Shown: positions 29,493 through 38,978 of the stretch, one piece after another
Position numbering within the stretch: the first letter of the stretch is position 1
How the letters are laid out: every line of letters starts with the position of its first letter
Source: Massilia varians
Lineage (GTDB): Bacteria > Pseudomonadota > Gammaproteobacteria > Burkholderiales > Burkholderiaceae_D
DNA: 64,000 nucleotides
Assembly (NCBI RefSeq): GCF_027923905.1
Contig: NZ_AP026966.1
Location: 2,233,001-2,297,000, forward strand
Direction of reading: 5' to 3'
Made by a program: the position numbers and the translations under genes
Notes under the pieces: generated by a model
Told to the model about the DNA's origin: nothing
Seen by the model: only the letters and a program-made list of their open reading frames with translations
Database searches by the model: none

Positions 29493-30200
29493 ATGGAAAC
29501 AATCGCATTCAGCGGCCCGTTCACCCTCGACCGTTCGCGCCAGGCCGCGGTCCAGGTGTACGAATACCTGCGTGAGGAAATCGTCAACCTCACGCTCAAG
29601 CCCGGAACCCTCCTGTCGCGCAACGAGTTGTCGGCGCATTTCGAACTGTCCGTCACCCCGATCCGCGACGCCCTGATGCGCCTCGAGGAAGAAGGGCTGG
29701 TCGACATCTATCCGCAGCACGCCACGCGCGTGCGCGGCATCAGTATCGCCTCGGCGCGCCAGGCCCACTTCCTGCGGCTGTCGATCGAGCTCGAAGTGGT
29801 GCGCACGCTGGCCCGGAAGAACGACGCGGCCCTGGGCCAGTCCCTGCAAAGCCTGGTGCTGCAGCAGCGTGCGGCGCTCAAGGCGCGCGACCTGGAATCC
29901 TTCTACCGCGTCGACCATGCCTTTCACAAGCAGCTCTACGTCGCGGCCGAGGTCGAGGAGCTGTGGCGCCTGATGCGCCACCGCAGCGGCAACATGGACC
30001 GCCTGCGGCGCCTGCACCTGCCGCTCAACGGCAAGGCCGACCAGATCCTGAAGGACCACGCCGCCATCGCCGACGCGATCGGGCAGGGCGACGCCGCCGC
30101 GGCCGAGGCGGCGCTGCGGCGCCACCTGTCGGGCACGCTGTCGGAACTGGATGCGCTGCGCGAGCAATACCCGACCTACTGGATGCCCGGCGCGGACTGA
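29493..30200 (+). CDS. GntR-family regulator with FCD ligand domain, probable regulator of uronate utilisation
   Basis: A 235-residue protein. A winged helix-turn-helix spans residues about 18-80 (VQVYEYLREEIVNLTLKPG, SRNELSAHFELSVTPIRDALMRLEEEGLV). A helical FCD domain (about 90-220) has His/Asp positions that bind metal and acid ligands. FadR-type GntR proteins often sense hexuronates or aldarates (ExuR, UxuR and similar). The ATG at 29493 is preferred for its AAAGG site; 29469 is possible. It is surrounded by the genes it would control, and five matching palindromes lie at their starts. It probably represses until uronate or aldarate binds. Confidence 0.9.
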   Translation: METIAFSGPFTLDRSRQAAVQVYEYLREEIVNLTLKPGTLLSRNELSAHFELSVTPIRDALMRLEEEGLVDIYPQHATRVRGISIASARQAHFLRLSIELEVVRTLARKNDAALGQSLQSLVLQQRAALKARDLESFYRVDHAFHKQLYVAAEVEELWRLMRHRSGNMDRLRRLHLPLNGKADQILKDHAAIADAIGQGDAAAAEAALRRHLSGTLSELDALREQYPTYWMPGAD

Positions 30201-30257
30201 TGAGCCCTGCGCATGAATCGCCGCCCTGATTGCTGAGCTAAATTACTGAATCCCGGC

Positions 30258-33002
30258 TCAGGGCAGCAGCCCCGCCGCGCGCGCCGCCTCGTCCAGCGTG
30301 TCGCCGCCGAGCGCCATGTGCTGGATCGCCGCCAGGCCCCACTGCGCGGAGGCGTTGGTGCTGATGCCGCTCATCTCGTCGAGCGGACGCAGCACGGCCG
30401 GACCGTCGATGCGGCGCACGCCGTGGCGCGGGCTGCCGCGCTTGAGCCAGTCCGAGGCGAAGAACTCGCGCCAGGCCCGCAGCGCCAGCGTGCGGTCGCG
30501 CTCCTGGTAGGCGGCGTAGGCGGTCATGCGCGAATTCGTGTCGCTCATGCCGCGCCCGCCCGGAGCCTGTCCCAGCAGCGCCACCACCTCCTCGCGCGGC
30601 GCATTGTAGGTGCGGCAGTACTGCAGCCAGGTCTTGCGGTACTCGGGCACGTCGACCAGGGTCAGGAGCTCGGAATTCATCTCGACCACGCCGAACACGC
30701 CGTTCAGGTTGGAGAACGAAGGCTTGTCGCCGGGGCCGTGGAAGCGCCCGGTCGTGTGGTCGTAGGGCGCGCCGGCCGCGAACCAGCCGACCTTGAGTGC
30801 CGCGATGCTCTTCATGCCAGCCACGATCTTGTCGCGCCAGCGCACGTCGCCCGTGCGTTCCCACTCGGCCAGCCAGGCCGAGATCAGGGAACCCCAGACG
30901 GTGCCGAAGGAGGCGCCGACGAAGGCGTCCGGACGCGCGCCCGCCACCTTCAGCTTGCGCGCGATGTCGACCTTGTGCAGGTCCTTGTCCGAATCGAGCA
31001 GCTCGCGCATCAGGTCGCCGACGCGCTCGTCCGCCGTCAGGAAGTAATAGATGCGGCGGTAGGCCGCGTTCGAGACGCGCGGCTGCTTCGACGAATCGGC
31101 CCAGTGCTGCACCGCGTGGCGGGTGCCGAAGCCCTTGAAGGGGCCCAGGTGGTAGACGTCGACCTCGCCGGTATGGCGGGTCATCGCTTCGGCGTAGCGG
31201 AACAGGTCGGCGCGCCCGGTGCGCAGGTAGCTGTACCAGAGCCACAGGTCAGTCGACAGTTCCGAATTGTCCCAGGCGTAGCCGCCGATGTCGTAGCGCC
31301 ACATGTGGCGATCGGGGTCGTAGCTGTGCATCACGTCGCCATAGGACCAGAAGCCGTACCAGCGGTGCTGCTCGGTTTCACGCAGGTACTGGTCCAGCTG
31401 CAGGGCCAGGCGCTCCTCGATCAGCTTGCGCGCCGGGGTCCCGGCATCGACCGGGTCCCAGTCGCCGAACACCCCGCACTGATGGATGCGCTGCGGCGTG
31501 AGCGCCAGGCGCGCCGGCCGCGCGCTTTGCTCGGCCATGTCGGACAGGGCCCCGTGCGAGGGCGTCGCGCCCAGCACCCACAGCTGCAGCTCGGAGGTGC
31601 GGGCGACGCCGGTGGCCGAATCCCAGCCGGCTTCGTAGTCCTCATACGTGATGTTCAGGCCGGCGATCTGCTTCTCGTGCGTGTCCATGCCGTCTTCGGC
31701 GCGGTAGGAGCGCACGTCCATGGCGGGCGCAGAAGGCGCCCACATCCAGGCCGTCACCTCCGCCATCGGGCTGGCCGCGTTGCGCACGTCCAGCTGCACC
31801 GGGGCGCGCTGCCAGAAATCCTTCAGGCCAAGCGCGATGCCGCCCGAGGCGCCGCCGGCGTACACCAGGCCCTTGCTGCGGGTGCCGGCGTTCGCGTCGA
31901 TCCAGGCGCGCCCTGCGCGCAGGCGCTTCTGCAGGGTGAAGCCGTCCGGCGACAGCTGCGCCAGCGTGAAGTCGCCCCATTCGGGAATCCACTGCAGCCC
32001 GTCCTGCACCGGCTTGGCCATTCCGGCGAGCGGCGGCAAGGCCTGGCCGGCCACCTGGGCCGCGCGGTAGGCGTCGCCCGGGTCGCGGCGCAGGCCGGTC
32101 ACCGGCCGCACCGCCTCTCCCCAGACGCCCACGCCTTCGCCCGAGAAGCGCACGTGGCGGTCGTAGGTCTGGTCGCTCATGGGCACCTGGGCCGTCACGC
32201 CCAGGCCGGCGATGAAGTCCTGTTCCGGATTGCCGTCGTAGACGAAGGAGTGCACGATGCGCACGCTGTCCGAACCGGTATAGAAGTACAGGCGCACCGA
32301 GAACGGCAGCCAGTCGCGGCTGCCGTCGCTGTGCATGCCGTCGAACTTGACCACCGCGCGCACCGGGCCGCTCTGTTCCACCGTGACGGCAAGGAGCTTG
32401 CTGGTGAAGGCCTGGCGCGCGACGCTGCCGCTGCGCTCCGGTTGGGCGCCGTCCTGGCGCAGCGCCACCAGTTTCATGTTCTGCATGCTTACCCGGCCGG
32501 CGCGGGCCGCGCTGCGCACCAGCACCTCGCCGCGGCGCGGCAGCATCCATGCCAGTTCGCCGGCCGTGACCAGGATGCCGTCCGCGCTTTCCTTCACCGA
32601 GACCGTGCCGCGCGCGGGTGCGCCGCGTTCCAGCCTGTAGCCGTCGGCAGCGCCGTTGTCCGCGACCCCGCCGGCGACCGCGTGCGCGGTCCACTTCAGC
32701 GAACCGTCCGGCCAGTAGGCCAGCGGCCAGGATTGCATGGCCGGGCCGTTCGCGCCCAGCGTGAAGTCGAGCCGTTTGTTCGCCGGCAGGCGCAGCGTGC
32801 CGCGCGGCCAGGGCACGCCCAGGGTGCAGCCCTCGAAACGGGCCGGGGCATGTCCGTCCAGCCAGCGCAGCACGGTCTCTGACACGGGGAGCGCCCTCGC
32901 GCCGGTGTTGGCCGTCACCGCGCCGGCCAGGCCGGGGAAGGAGGCAAGGAAGGGAAGGGCGCTGGCCGAGCGAAGGAAATGTCTGCGCGATGAAAGGGGC
33001 AC
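30258..33002 (-). CDS. Tat-exported PcRGLX/YetA-like protein (exo-rhamnogalacturonan lyase family)
   Basis: This 914-residue protein has a twin-arginine signal (SSRRHFLRSASALPFLA). It then has an N-terminal RIFT-barrel segment (LRWLDGHAPARFEGCTLGVPWPRG and AYWPDGSLKWTAHAV) and a long catalytic-type toroid region (HRWYGFWSYGDVMHSYDPDRHMWRYD, GEVDVYHLGPFKGFGTRHAVQHW). These match the PcRGLX/YetA group, related to a fungal PL26 exo-lyase acting on rhamnogalacturonan. In bacteria the actual substrate is unproven. The folded-state export fits a cofactor or slow folder. Palindrome site 3 precedes the gene, so it belongs to the uronide regulon. Confidence 0.8.
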   Translation of the reverse strand: MPLSSRRHFLRSASALPFLASFPGLAGAVTANTGARALPVSETVLRWLDGHAPARFEGCTLGVPWPRGTLRLPANKRLDFTLGANGPAMQSWPLAYWPDGSLKWTAHAVAGGVADNGAADGYRLERGAPARGTVSVKESADGILVTAGELAWMLPRRGEVLVRSAARAGRVSMQNMKLVALRQDGAQPERSGSVARQAFTSKLLAVTVEQSGPVRAVVKFDGMHSDGSRDWLPFSVRLYFYTGSDSVRIVHSFVYDGNPEQDFIAGLGVTAQVPMSDQTYDRHVRFSGEGVGVWGEAVRPVTGLRRDPGDAYRAAQVAGQALPPLAGMAKPVQDGLQWIPEWGDFTLAQLSPDGFTLQKRLRAGRAWIDANAGTRSKGLVYAGGASGGIALGLKDFWQRAPVQLDVRNAASPMAEVTAWMWAPSAPAMDVRSYRAEDGMDTHEKQIAGLNITYEDYEAGWDSATGVARTSELQLWVLGATPSHGALSDMAEQSARPARLALTPQRIHQCGVFGDWDPVDAGTPARKLIEERLALQLDQYLRETEQHRWYGFWSYGDVMHSYDPDRHMWRYDIGGYAWDNSELSTDLWLWYSYLRTGRADLFRYAEAMTRHTGEVDVYHLGPFKGFGTRHAVQHWADSSKQPRVSNAAYRRIYYFLTADERVGDLMRELLDSDKDLHKVDIARKLKVAGARPDAFVGASFGTVWGSLISAWLAEWERTGDVRWRDKIVAGMKSIAALKVGWFAAGAPYDHTTGRFHGPGDKPSFSNLNGVFGVVEMNSELLTLVDVPEYRKTWLQYCRTYNAPREEVVALLGQAPGGRGMSDTNSRMTAYAAYQERDRTLALRAWREFFASDWLKRGSPRHGVRRIDGPAVLRPLDEMSGISTNASAQWGLAAIQHMALGGDTLDEAARAAGLLP

Positions 33003-33078
33003 TGTCGGTCTCCGTGCCGGCGCTGCCGCTGGGCGGCGCGCCGGTCTGTCGATGAGGTGAAAGCGAGCGCGGGCGCTG

Positions 33079-33090
33079 CTGATATATTAG
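33079..33090. promoter_or_regulatory. Operator palindrome, site 3 (before the PcRGLX/YetA-like gene)
   Basis: CTGATATATTAG, 76 bp before the minus-strand start. Paired with site 4, 147 bp away, across the divergent intergenic region. Confidence 0.7.
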
Positions 33091-33237
33091 TTGCTGACGA
33101 TCATACTAGTTCGCCTCTTGCCCCTGGTCGATATGCGACGCTCAATTACTCAAGTCGATGACTGAACGCGGCCACGCCATCCGATCACCAGATTGCGTGC
33201 ATCGACGGCGATACGCCCTGTACACTTATGTGGCATA

Positions 33238-33249
33238 CTAATATATCAG
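33238..33249. promoter_or_regulatory. Operator palindrome, site 4 (before the beta-glucuronidase-gudD operon)
   Basis: CTAATATATCAG, only 27 bp before the ATG of the GH2 gene. That position would overlap the transcript start, which suits repression. Confidence 0.7.
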
Positions 33250-33276
33250 CGCCCGTCAACCGACTACCCTGTCCCC

Positions 33277-35109
33277 ATGAAAACACTTCTCGCAGCATTC
33301 TGGATCTTCATCGGCGCGCTCGCCGGCCTGCCGGCCGTGGCGGACGAGCTGCGGCCCGCGTTCCTGCTCACCGGCGCACAGCAGCGCGACGGCCAGGACC
33401 TGTCGGGCCAATGGACCTATTCGAAGGACCTGTACCGCACCGGCCTCACCGACATCAACGGCTGGGTGGCCAAGTCGCGCATGCAGCGCTACCGCGACCT
33501 CGACGTCGCCGCCATCGAGGCCAGGGGCGGAGTGGATTTCTTCGAGTTCCACCTCGACCGCGGCCCGATCATCAACGTGCCGGGCGCCTGGAACGCGGCG
33601 GCCCCGGAACTGCGCTACTACGATGGCCTGATCTGGTTCCAGCGCAAGTTCAACGCGCAGGCGCTTGGCGGCAAGCGCGCCTTCCTGCGCTTCGAGGCGG
33701 TCAACTACCGCGCCTGGGTCTACCTGAACGGCAAGGAAATCGGGCGCCACGAGGGCGGCTTCACGCCTTTCGTGCTGGAAGTGACCGAAGCCCTGCGCAG
33801 CGGCCAGAACCGCCTGGTGGTCGGCGTCGACTCGAGCCACGACGCCCAGTCGATCCCGACCTCCATCACCGACTGGGACCTGTACGGCGGCATCACCCGT
33901 CCCGTGCGTTTCATCACCACCCCGACGACTTTCATCGACGACGCCATGGTCCAGCTGCGCCCGGACGGCCGCATCGCAGGCGAAGTGCGCCTGCAGGGCC
34001 CGCATGCGGCGAACCAAGTGGTCAGCGTGGCGATCGGCGCGCTCGCCACCGCGCGCGCCACCACTGACGCCCATGGCCGCGCCAGGTTCGAGCTGGCCGC
34101 GCCCAGGGGCCTGGAGCGCTGGTCGCCCGAGAAGCCGACCCTGTACGAGGTGCGCTTTGCCGCCGCCGGCGACGCCGTGCGCGACCGTGTGGGTTTCCGC
34201 ACCATCGCCGTCAAGGGCAACCAGATCCTCCTGAACGGCAAACCCATCTGGTTGCGTGGGATCTCGCTGCACGAGGAAGAGTTCGGGCCCAACCCGGCGC
34301 GCAACATGACGGAAACGGCCTCGCGCGCGCTGCTGCACGAGATCAAGCACGGCCTCGGCGCGAACTACGTGCGCCTCTCGCACTACCCGCATTCGGAAAC
34401 CACGGTGCGCCTGGCCGACGAGATGGGCCTGCTGGTCTGGAGCGAGATACCGGTGTACTGGACGGTCGACTGGGACAACCCGGCCGTGCTGCGCAAGGCG
34501 CTCGCCATGCAGGCCGAGACCATCTACCGCGACCGTAACCGCGCCTCGGTGATCATGTGGAGCGTCGGGAACGAGACCCCGGTGTCGCCTTCGCGCACGC
34601 GCTTCCACAGCGCCATGGCGGACAACGTGCGCCAGCTCGATCCTTCCCGCCTGGTGAGCGCGGCCCTGCTGGTCAAGCAGGACGGCGACGCGCTGGCGAT
34701 CGACGACCCGCTGGTCGGCAAGCTCGACGTGCTGGCGGTGAACATCTACGCCGGCTGGTACGGTTCCGACACGCTCGATGCGGTCGCCAAGCTCAAGTGG
34801 AAGGTGCCGGCGGACCGCCCGCTGATCCTGTCCGAGTTCGGCGCCGACGCGCTGGCCGGCTACCGCAATGACGGCATGAAGAAGTTCACCGAGGAGTACC
34901 AGGCCGAGTACTACCGCCAGACCCTGGCCATGGCCGATGCGATCCCGACCCTGCGCGGCATGTCGCCCTGGATCCTGAAGGACTTCCGTTCGCCGCGCCG
35001 CGAGCACCCGGTGTTCCAGAACGGCTGGAACCGCAAGGGCATCGTGTCCGAGCTTGGGGTACGCAAGCAGGCCTTCGGCGTGCTGGCCGATTACTACCGC
35101 GGCAAATAA
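33277..35109 (+). CDS. Glycoside hydrolase family 2, beta-glucuronidase
   Basis: A 610-residue exported protein (signal [22 protein letters not shown]). GH2 order is seen: sugar-binding sandwich (about 60-220, NVPGAWN), immunoglobulin-like domain, then TIM barrel from about 315. The acid/base Glu is in SVGNET (Glu433) and the nucleophile Glu in SEFGAD (Glu520). An N-x-K motif (Asn585-Arg-Lys587) aligns with the Asn/Lys pair that reads the uronic carboxylate in E. coli UidA, so beta-glucuronidase is a specific and well-supported call. The start at 33277 gives the signal peptide. gudD follows 23 bp later, so glucuronate release and breakdown are in one operon. Confidence 0.9.
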   Translation: MKTLLAAFWIFIGALAGLPAVADELRPAFLLTGAQQRDGQDLSGQWTYSKDLYRTGLTDINGWVAKSRMQRYRDLDVAAIEARGGVDFFEFHLDRGPIINVPGAWNAAAPELRYYDGLIWFQRKFNAQALGGKRAFLRFEAVNYRAWVYLNGKEIGRHEGGFTPFVLEVTEALRSGQNRLVVGVDSSHDAQSIPTSITDWDLYGGITRPVRFITTPTTFIDDAMVQLRPDGRIAGEVRLQGPHAANQVVSVAIGALATARATTDAHGRARFELAAPRGLERWSPEKPTLYEVRFAAAGDAVRDRVGFRTIAVKGNQILLNGKPIWLRGISLHEEEFGPNPARNMTETASRALLHEIKHGLGANYVRLSHYPHSETTVRLADEMGLLVWSEIPVYWTVDWDNPAVLRKALAMQAETIYRDRNRASVIMWSVGNETPVSPSRTRFHSAMADNVRQLDPSRLVSAALLVKQDGDALAIDDPLVGKLDVLAVNIYAGWYGSDTLDAVAKLKWKVPADRPLILSEFGADALAGYRNDGMKKFTEEYQAEYYRQTLAMADAIPTLRGMSPWILKDFRSPRREHPVFQNGWNRKGIVSELGVRKQAFGVLADYYRGK

Positions 35110-35132
35110 ACCAACACCTACCTGGAGTCATC

Positions 35133-36473
35133 ATGAATTCGAACATCAGCGGCGCCCCGGTCATTACCGCGATGCGGGTCGTCCCCGTCGCCGGCCAGGA
35201 CAGCATGCTCATGAACCTGAGCGGCGCCCACGGCCCCTGGTTCACCCGCAACGTCTTGGTGCTGCTCGATAGCGCCGGCAACACCGGCCTGGGCGAAGTG
35301 CCGGGCGGCGAATCGATCCGCCAGACCCTGGAAGACGCGGGTCCGCTCATCATCGGCAAGTCGCTGGGCGACTACAACGCCGTCCTGAACGCCATGCGTA
35401 CCAGCTTCGCCAGCCGCGACGCCGGCGGACGCGGCCTGCAGACGTTTGACTTGCGCACCACCATCCACGCGGTCACCGCGGTGGAGTCGGCCTTCCTCGA
35501 CCTGCTGGGCCAGTTCATGAACGTGCCGGTCGCCGCCCTGCTGGGCGAGGGCCAGCAGCGCGCCGCGGTGCCGATGCTGGGCTACCTGTTCTATGTCGGC
35601 GACCGCACGCGCACCGAACTGCCCTACCGTAGCGAGGCGGACGCGGACGATGCCTGGTTCCGGCTGCGCAATGAAGCGGCCATGACGCCCGAGGCGGTGG
35701 TGGCCCTGGCCGAAGCGGCGCAGGCGCGCTACGGCTTCCAGGACTTCAAGCTCAAGGGTGGCGTTCTGTCCGGCGACGCCGAGATGGAAGCGGCCGTGGC
35801 CCTGCACGAGCGCTTCCCGCAGGCGCGCGTCACGCTCGACCCGAACGGCGCCTGGTCGCTGCGCGAGGCGGTGCGCCTGTGCCGCGACAAGCACGCGGTG
35901 CTGGCCTATGCCGAAGACCCCTGCGGCGCCGAGAACGGCTTCTCGGGCCGCGAGGTGATGGCCGAGTTCCGCCGCGCCACCGGATTGATGACGGCCACCA
36001 ACATGGTCGCCACCGACTGGCGCCAGATGGCCCATTCGATCCAGCTGCAGTCGGTCGACATCCCGTTGGCCGACCCGCACTTCTGGACCATGCGGGGTTC
36101 GGTCCGGGTGGCCCAGCTGTGCGAGATGTTCGGCCTGACCTGGGGCTCGCACTCGAACAACCACTTCGACATCTCGCTGGCCATGTTCACCCACGTCGGC
36201 GCCGCGGCGCCGGGCCGGGTGACGGCGATCGACACCCACTGGATCTGGCAGGACGGCCAGCGCCTGACCAGGGAGCCGCTGCGCATCGAAGGGGGAGAGG
36301 TCAAGGTGCCGCGGCGTCCGGGCCTGGGCATCGAGCTGGACGTCGATGCGCTGGAGGCGGCGCACCAGGCCTACAGGAACATGGGCCTGGGCGCGCGCGA
36401 CGACGCGGTGGCGATGCAGTACCTGATTCCGGGCTGGAAGTTCGACAACAAGCGGCCTTGCATGCTGCGTTGA
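35133..36473 (+). CDS. gudD: D-glucarate dehydratase
   Basis: A 446-residue enolase-superfamily enzyme, very close to E. coli GudD along its whole length. It starts with [20 protein letters not shown] and keeps [20 protein letters not shown]. Catalytic lysines are in KLKG (Lys206/Lys208); metal ligands in DPNGAW, EDPCG and NMVATDWRQ; catalytic His in SHSNNHFD. It turns D-glucarate into 5-keto-4-deoxy-D-glucarate. Glucarate is the product of uronate dehydrogenase (gene at 37983) acting on glucuronate. A GGAG ribosome site precedes the ATG. The aldolase or decarboxylating steps that follow are not in the window. Confidence 0.95.
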   Translation: MNSNISGAPVITAMRVVPVAGQDSMLMNLSGAHGPWFTRNVLVLLDSAGNTGLGEVPGGESIRQTLEDAGPLIIGKSLGDYNAVLNAMRTSFASRDAGGRGLQTFDLRTTIHAVTAVESAFLDLLGQFMNVPVAALLGEGQQRAAVPMLGYLFYVGDRTRTELPYRSEADADDAWFRLRNEAAMTPEAVVALAEAAQARYGFQDFKLKGGVLSGDAEMEAAVALHERFPQARVTLDPNGAWSLREAVRLCRDKHAVLAYAEDPCGAENGFSGREVMAEFRRATGLMTATNMVATDWRQMAHSIQLQSVDIPLADPHFWTMRGSVRVAQLCEMFGLTWGSHSNNHFDISLAMFTHVGAAAPGRVTAIDTHWIWQDGQRLTREPLRIEGGEVKVPRRPGLGIELDVDALEAAHQAYRNMGLGARDDAVAMQYLIPGWKFDNKRPCMLR

Positions 36474-36511
36474 CGACACGTTGTGGTAACGCATGCTTTA
36501 GTCGAACGCGC

Positions 36512-36540
36512 GGACGGCGAAGCCGTCCACCCTACGAGGA
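36512..36540. repeat. REP-like hairpin between convergent genes
   Basis: GGACGGCgaaGCCGTCC is followed by ACCCTACG, and the ending is shared with the larger element at 50525-50630. It sits between the gudD and esterase stops and may end both transcripts. Confidence 0.55.
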
Positions 36541-37986
36541 TCACAAGGACGGCGGATTCTTCGGAATCGGGTGTTCCGAACGGAAGGGGACGGCGGGCAG
36601 CCCGGCCCCATTGACCAGGTTGGGCGTGGCCGCCTCGTGCCAGCCGAAACGCACCGAGGTCGGTTCGTTCACGAGCGGACTGCCGACCAGCACCTCGCTG
36701 CCCCGGATCGTGGCCGTCGCCGGATGGTAGCGGCCATCGCTGCCGGCGATCTCGAACCAGTCCAGCGGCTTGCCGTCGCGCGCGGCCAGCCCCTGCGCAT
36801 GGTCGAAAGCGAGGATCGCCTGGCTGCCGGCGAAGCGGATCGCGCGGTAGCTTGGTCCGTCGGCTTCGATACCGGGGCGCTCATAGGTGCGTGCCAGTGC
36901 CAGGCTGGCCAGGCGCAGCCCGACGCTCTGCTTGTCGCGCGGATGGATGTCGCGCAGGTCGTCGGCCAGGTCGGTGGTGACGATCATGCCCGTATGCGCG
37001 ATGCGCAGCGCGCCTGCCTGGGCTTCGCGCAGGCGCGGCAGGGACTCCGGCCCCCCGACGCCCTGGTCCGCGCGCAGCACCGAATACAGGTGCGGCGCCA
37101 GCTGCACGTAGTAGAAGGGCAGCTTCGCCCCGAAGGCGCGGCGCCAGCCGCCGATCAAGGCTTCCATCTTTGCCGTGTAGGCGGGACCGTCGTCGGTATG
37201 CAGGATGTTCGATTCGCCCTGGTACCACAGCGCGCCCTTGAGTCTGAAGGGCGCCAGGCCGGCGATCATGCCGTTGTACAGCGAGGCCGGCTTGTCCTTG
37301 ACCGCGGGCGGCAGGTTCACTTGCCCGAGCAGGTCGGATGGCGTCCACGATTCGATGCGGGTGCCGCCCCAGGTGGCGTCGATCAGGCCGACCGGCGTTC
37401 CCAGTTCCTGCCGCAGACGCCGCCCGAAGCTGTAGGCGGCCGCCGAGAACTGGGTGGCAAGGAGGGCGGCAGGCGTGCTGCGCACCCAGGCCCCGCCGAC
37501 GTCCTCGCCCGGCTGCGCGGCCTTGCGCCTGGCCACCTTGAACAGGCGAATGTCGGGCTGCTCGGCGCCGGCAAGCGCTTCCTCCGAGCCGAAGGTGGGC
37601 AGCTGGCCCTTCTTGTCGCCGAAGGGCTTCTCCATGTTCGACTGGCCCGAGGCCAGCCATACTTCGCCGACCAGCACGTCCTGGACGACGATCTCCTTGC
37701 TGGTGCCGCGCACCGACAGCACGCCCGGCGTCGGCGGCGCCTGGCTCAGGTCGAGGTGGAGGCGCCAGCGCCCCTCGCTGTCCGCGACCGTGCTCAGCGC
37801 CTGGTTCCCGAAGCGCACCGAGACCGTCTCGTTGGGCGCCGCCCAGCCCCAGACCGGCACCCAGGCCGCGCGCTGCAGCACCATGTGGTCGGACAGGATG
37901 CCGGGCAGGCGCACCTCGGCCCAGGCGGGGAGCGCCAGCAGCGCGAACGCGGCCAGGCCGGCCGCGCGGGCATGAAGGGAGTTCAT
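36541..37986 (-). CDS. Secreted sialate O-acetylesterase-type SGNH esterase
   Basis: A 481-residue protein with a signal peptide (FALLALPAWA). SGNH/SASA features are the nucleophile block GQSNME, the oxyanion segment LWYQGESN and the late DIHPRDK containing the catalytic Asp-x-x-His. An N-terminal beta-sandwich (LPGILSDHMVLQR) is typical of this family, whose characterised members include xylan acetylesterases (CE20) and sialate esterases. In a plant-glycan locus, removal of O-acetyl groups from xylan or pectin-like oligosaccharides is the likely role. It overlaps the uronate dehydrogenase gene by 4 bp and so belongs to the same operon. Confidence 0.88.
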   Translation of the reverse strand: MNSLHARAAGLAAFALLALPAWAEVRLPGILSDHMVLQRAAWVPVWGWAAPNETVSVRFGNQALSTVADSEGRWRLHLDLSQAPPTPGVLSVRGTSKEIVVQDVLVGEVWLASGQSNMEKPFGDKKGQLPTFGSEEALAGAEQPDIRLFKVARRKAAQPGEDVGGAWVRSTPAALLATQFSAAAYSFGRRLRQELGTPVGLIDATWGGTRIESWTPSDLLGQVNLPPAVKDKPASLYNGMIAGLAPFRLKGALWYQGESNILHTDDGPAYTAKMEALIGGWRRAFGAKLPFYYVQLAPHLYSVLRADQGVGGPESLPRLREAQAGALRIAHTGMIVTTDLADDLRDIHPRDKQSVGLRLASLALARTYERPGIEADGPSYRAIRFAGSQAILAFDHAQGLAARDGKPLDWFEIAGSDGRYHPATATIRGSEVLVGSPLVNEPTSVRFGWHEAATPNLVNGAGLPAVPFRSEHPIPKNPPSL

Positions 37987-38792
37987 GCGGGGTACTTCGG
38001 TCCGATGTTCAGGAAGGGACCGCCCTGCAGGTAGGTGGTGAGATCGTCCGCCGGCGGATACGCGACTTCAAGGGGCAGCTTGTCCTGGAATTGCGCCGAG
38101 CTGTCCTTGGCGACGAAGGCCAGGTGGCGCGAATGGCGCGCGTCCCACCAGCTGCCCGGGTTGCTTGAAACGCCGAAGGCGATGGTGTGGCCGACGCGCG
38201 GCGTCACCAGGGAGCGGCGCAGCAGTTCGACCAGGTCGTCCAGGCTGAGCCAGGTGACCATCTGGCGGTGGGTGGCGGGCTCCGGGAAGCAGAAGCCGAT
38301 GCGCAGGCACACGGTCTCGATGCCGAAACGGTCCCAGTAGTAGCGCGACAGGTTCTCGCCCCAGACCTTGGACAGGCCGTAGTAGCCGTCGGCGCGCGGC
38401 AGCATGCCGGCGTCGACCCGCTCGCTGGTCGGGTACATGCCCATCGTGTGGTTGCTGCTGGCGAAGACCACGCGCCGAATGCCCAGCTTGTGCACGGCTT
38501 CGTACAGGTTGACCATGCCGAGGATGTTGGCCTGCATGATCGGCGCGAATTCGACTTCGGTCGAGACGCCGCCGAAGTGCAGGATCGCGTCCACGCCTTC
38601 GCACATGCGCATCACCTGCTCGCGGTCGGCCAGGTCGCACTGCACCACTTCCTCGTTCGGGCCGGCTGGACCGATGTCGGCCACGTCGGCCAGGCGCACG
38701 ATGTCGGCGAATGCATGCAGGCGTTCGCGCAGGCGACGGCCTAGGTTGCCGCCGGCGCCGGTGAAGAGGATGCGTTTGAATGGTTTGCTCAT
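37983..38792 (-). CDS. udh: Uronate dehydrogenase (NAD-dependent, SDR family)
   Basis: A 269-residue short-chain dehydrogenase that oxidises glucuronate or galacturonate to the aldaro-lactone. Rossmann motif TGAGGNLG (11-18), ADVADIGPAGPNEEVVQCDLAD (the Udh-specific region), active-site Ser in FASSNHTMGMY, and Tyr138-x3-Lys142 in YYGLSK. Family-specific GSWWDARHS appears near residue 215. It feeds glucarate to GudD. Palindrome site 5 lies 139 bp upstream in the divergent region shared with the GH2 gene. Confidence 0.93.
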   Translation of the reverse strand: MSKPFKRILFTGAGGNLGRRLRERLHAFADIVRLADVADIGPAGPNEEVVQCDLADREQVMRMCEGVDAILHFGGVSTEVEFAPIMQANILGMVNLYEAVHKLGIRRVVFASSNHTMGMYPTSERVDAGMLPRADGYYGLSKVWGENLSRYYWDRFGIETVCLRIGFCFPEPATHRQMVTWLSLDDLVELLRRSLVTPRVGHTIAFGVSSNPGSWWDARHSRHLAFVAKDSSAQFQDKLPLEVAYPPADDLTTYLQGGPFLNIGPKYPA

Positions 38793-38930
38793 GGTGCTCG
38801 AGACCCTATTGGACTGGTTGAAACGGATGCGCCATTACCGGCGCATTCGCGGCGGGTGTCAATGTCCGGTCGCCGAACGCTCACGATCTTGAGTAATTGG
38901 GCGAATGCGGAACAAGGGCGCGCTAAGCTA

Positions 38931-38942
38931 CTAATATATTAG
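38931..38942. promoter_or_regulatory. Operator palindrome, site 5 (between udh and GH2)
   Basis: CTAATATATTAG is a perfect 12-bp palindrome and the best match to the consensus. It lies 37 bp before the GH2 start and 139 bp before udh, so it could control both directions. Confidence 0.75.
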
Positions 38943-38978
38943 TGTCATCTGCACCGCCTTCCACCCTGGAGACCTCCG

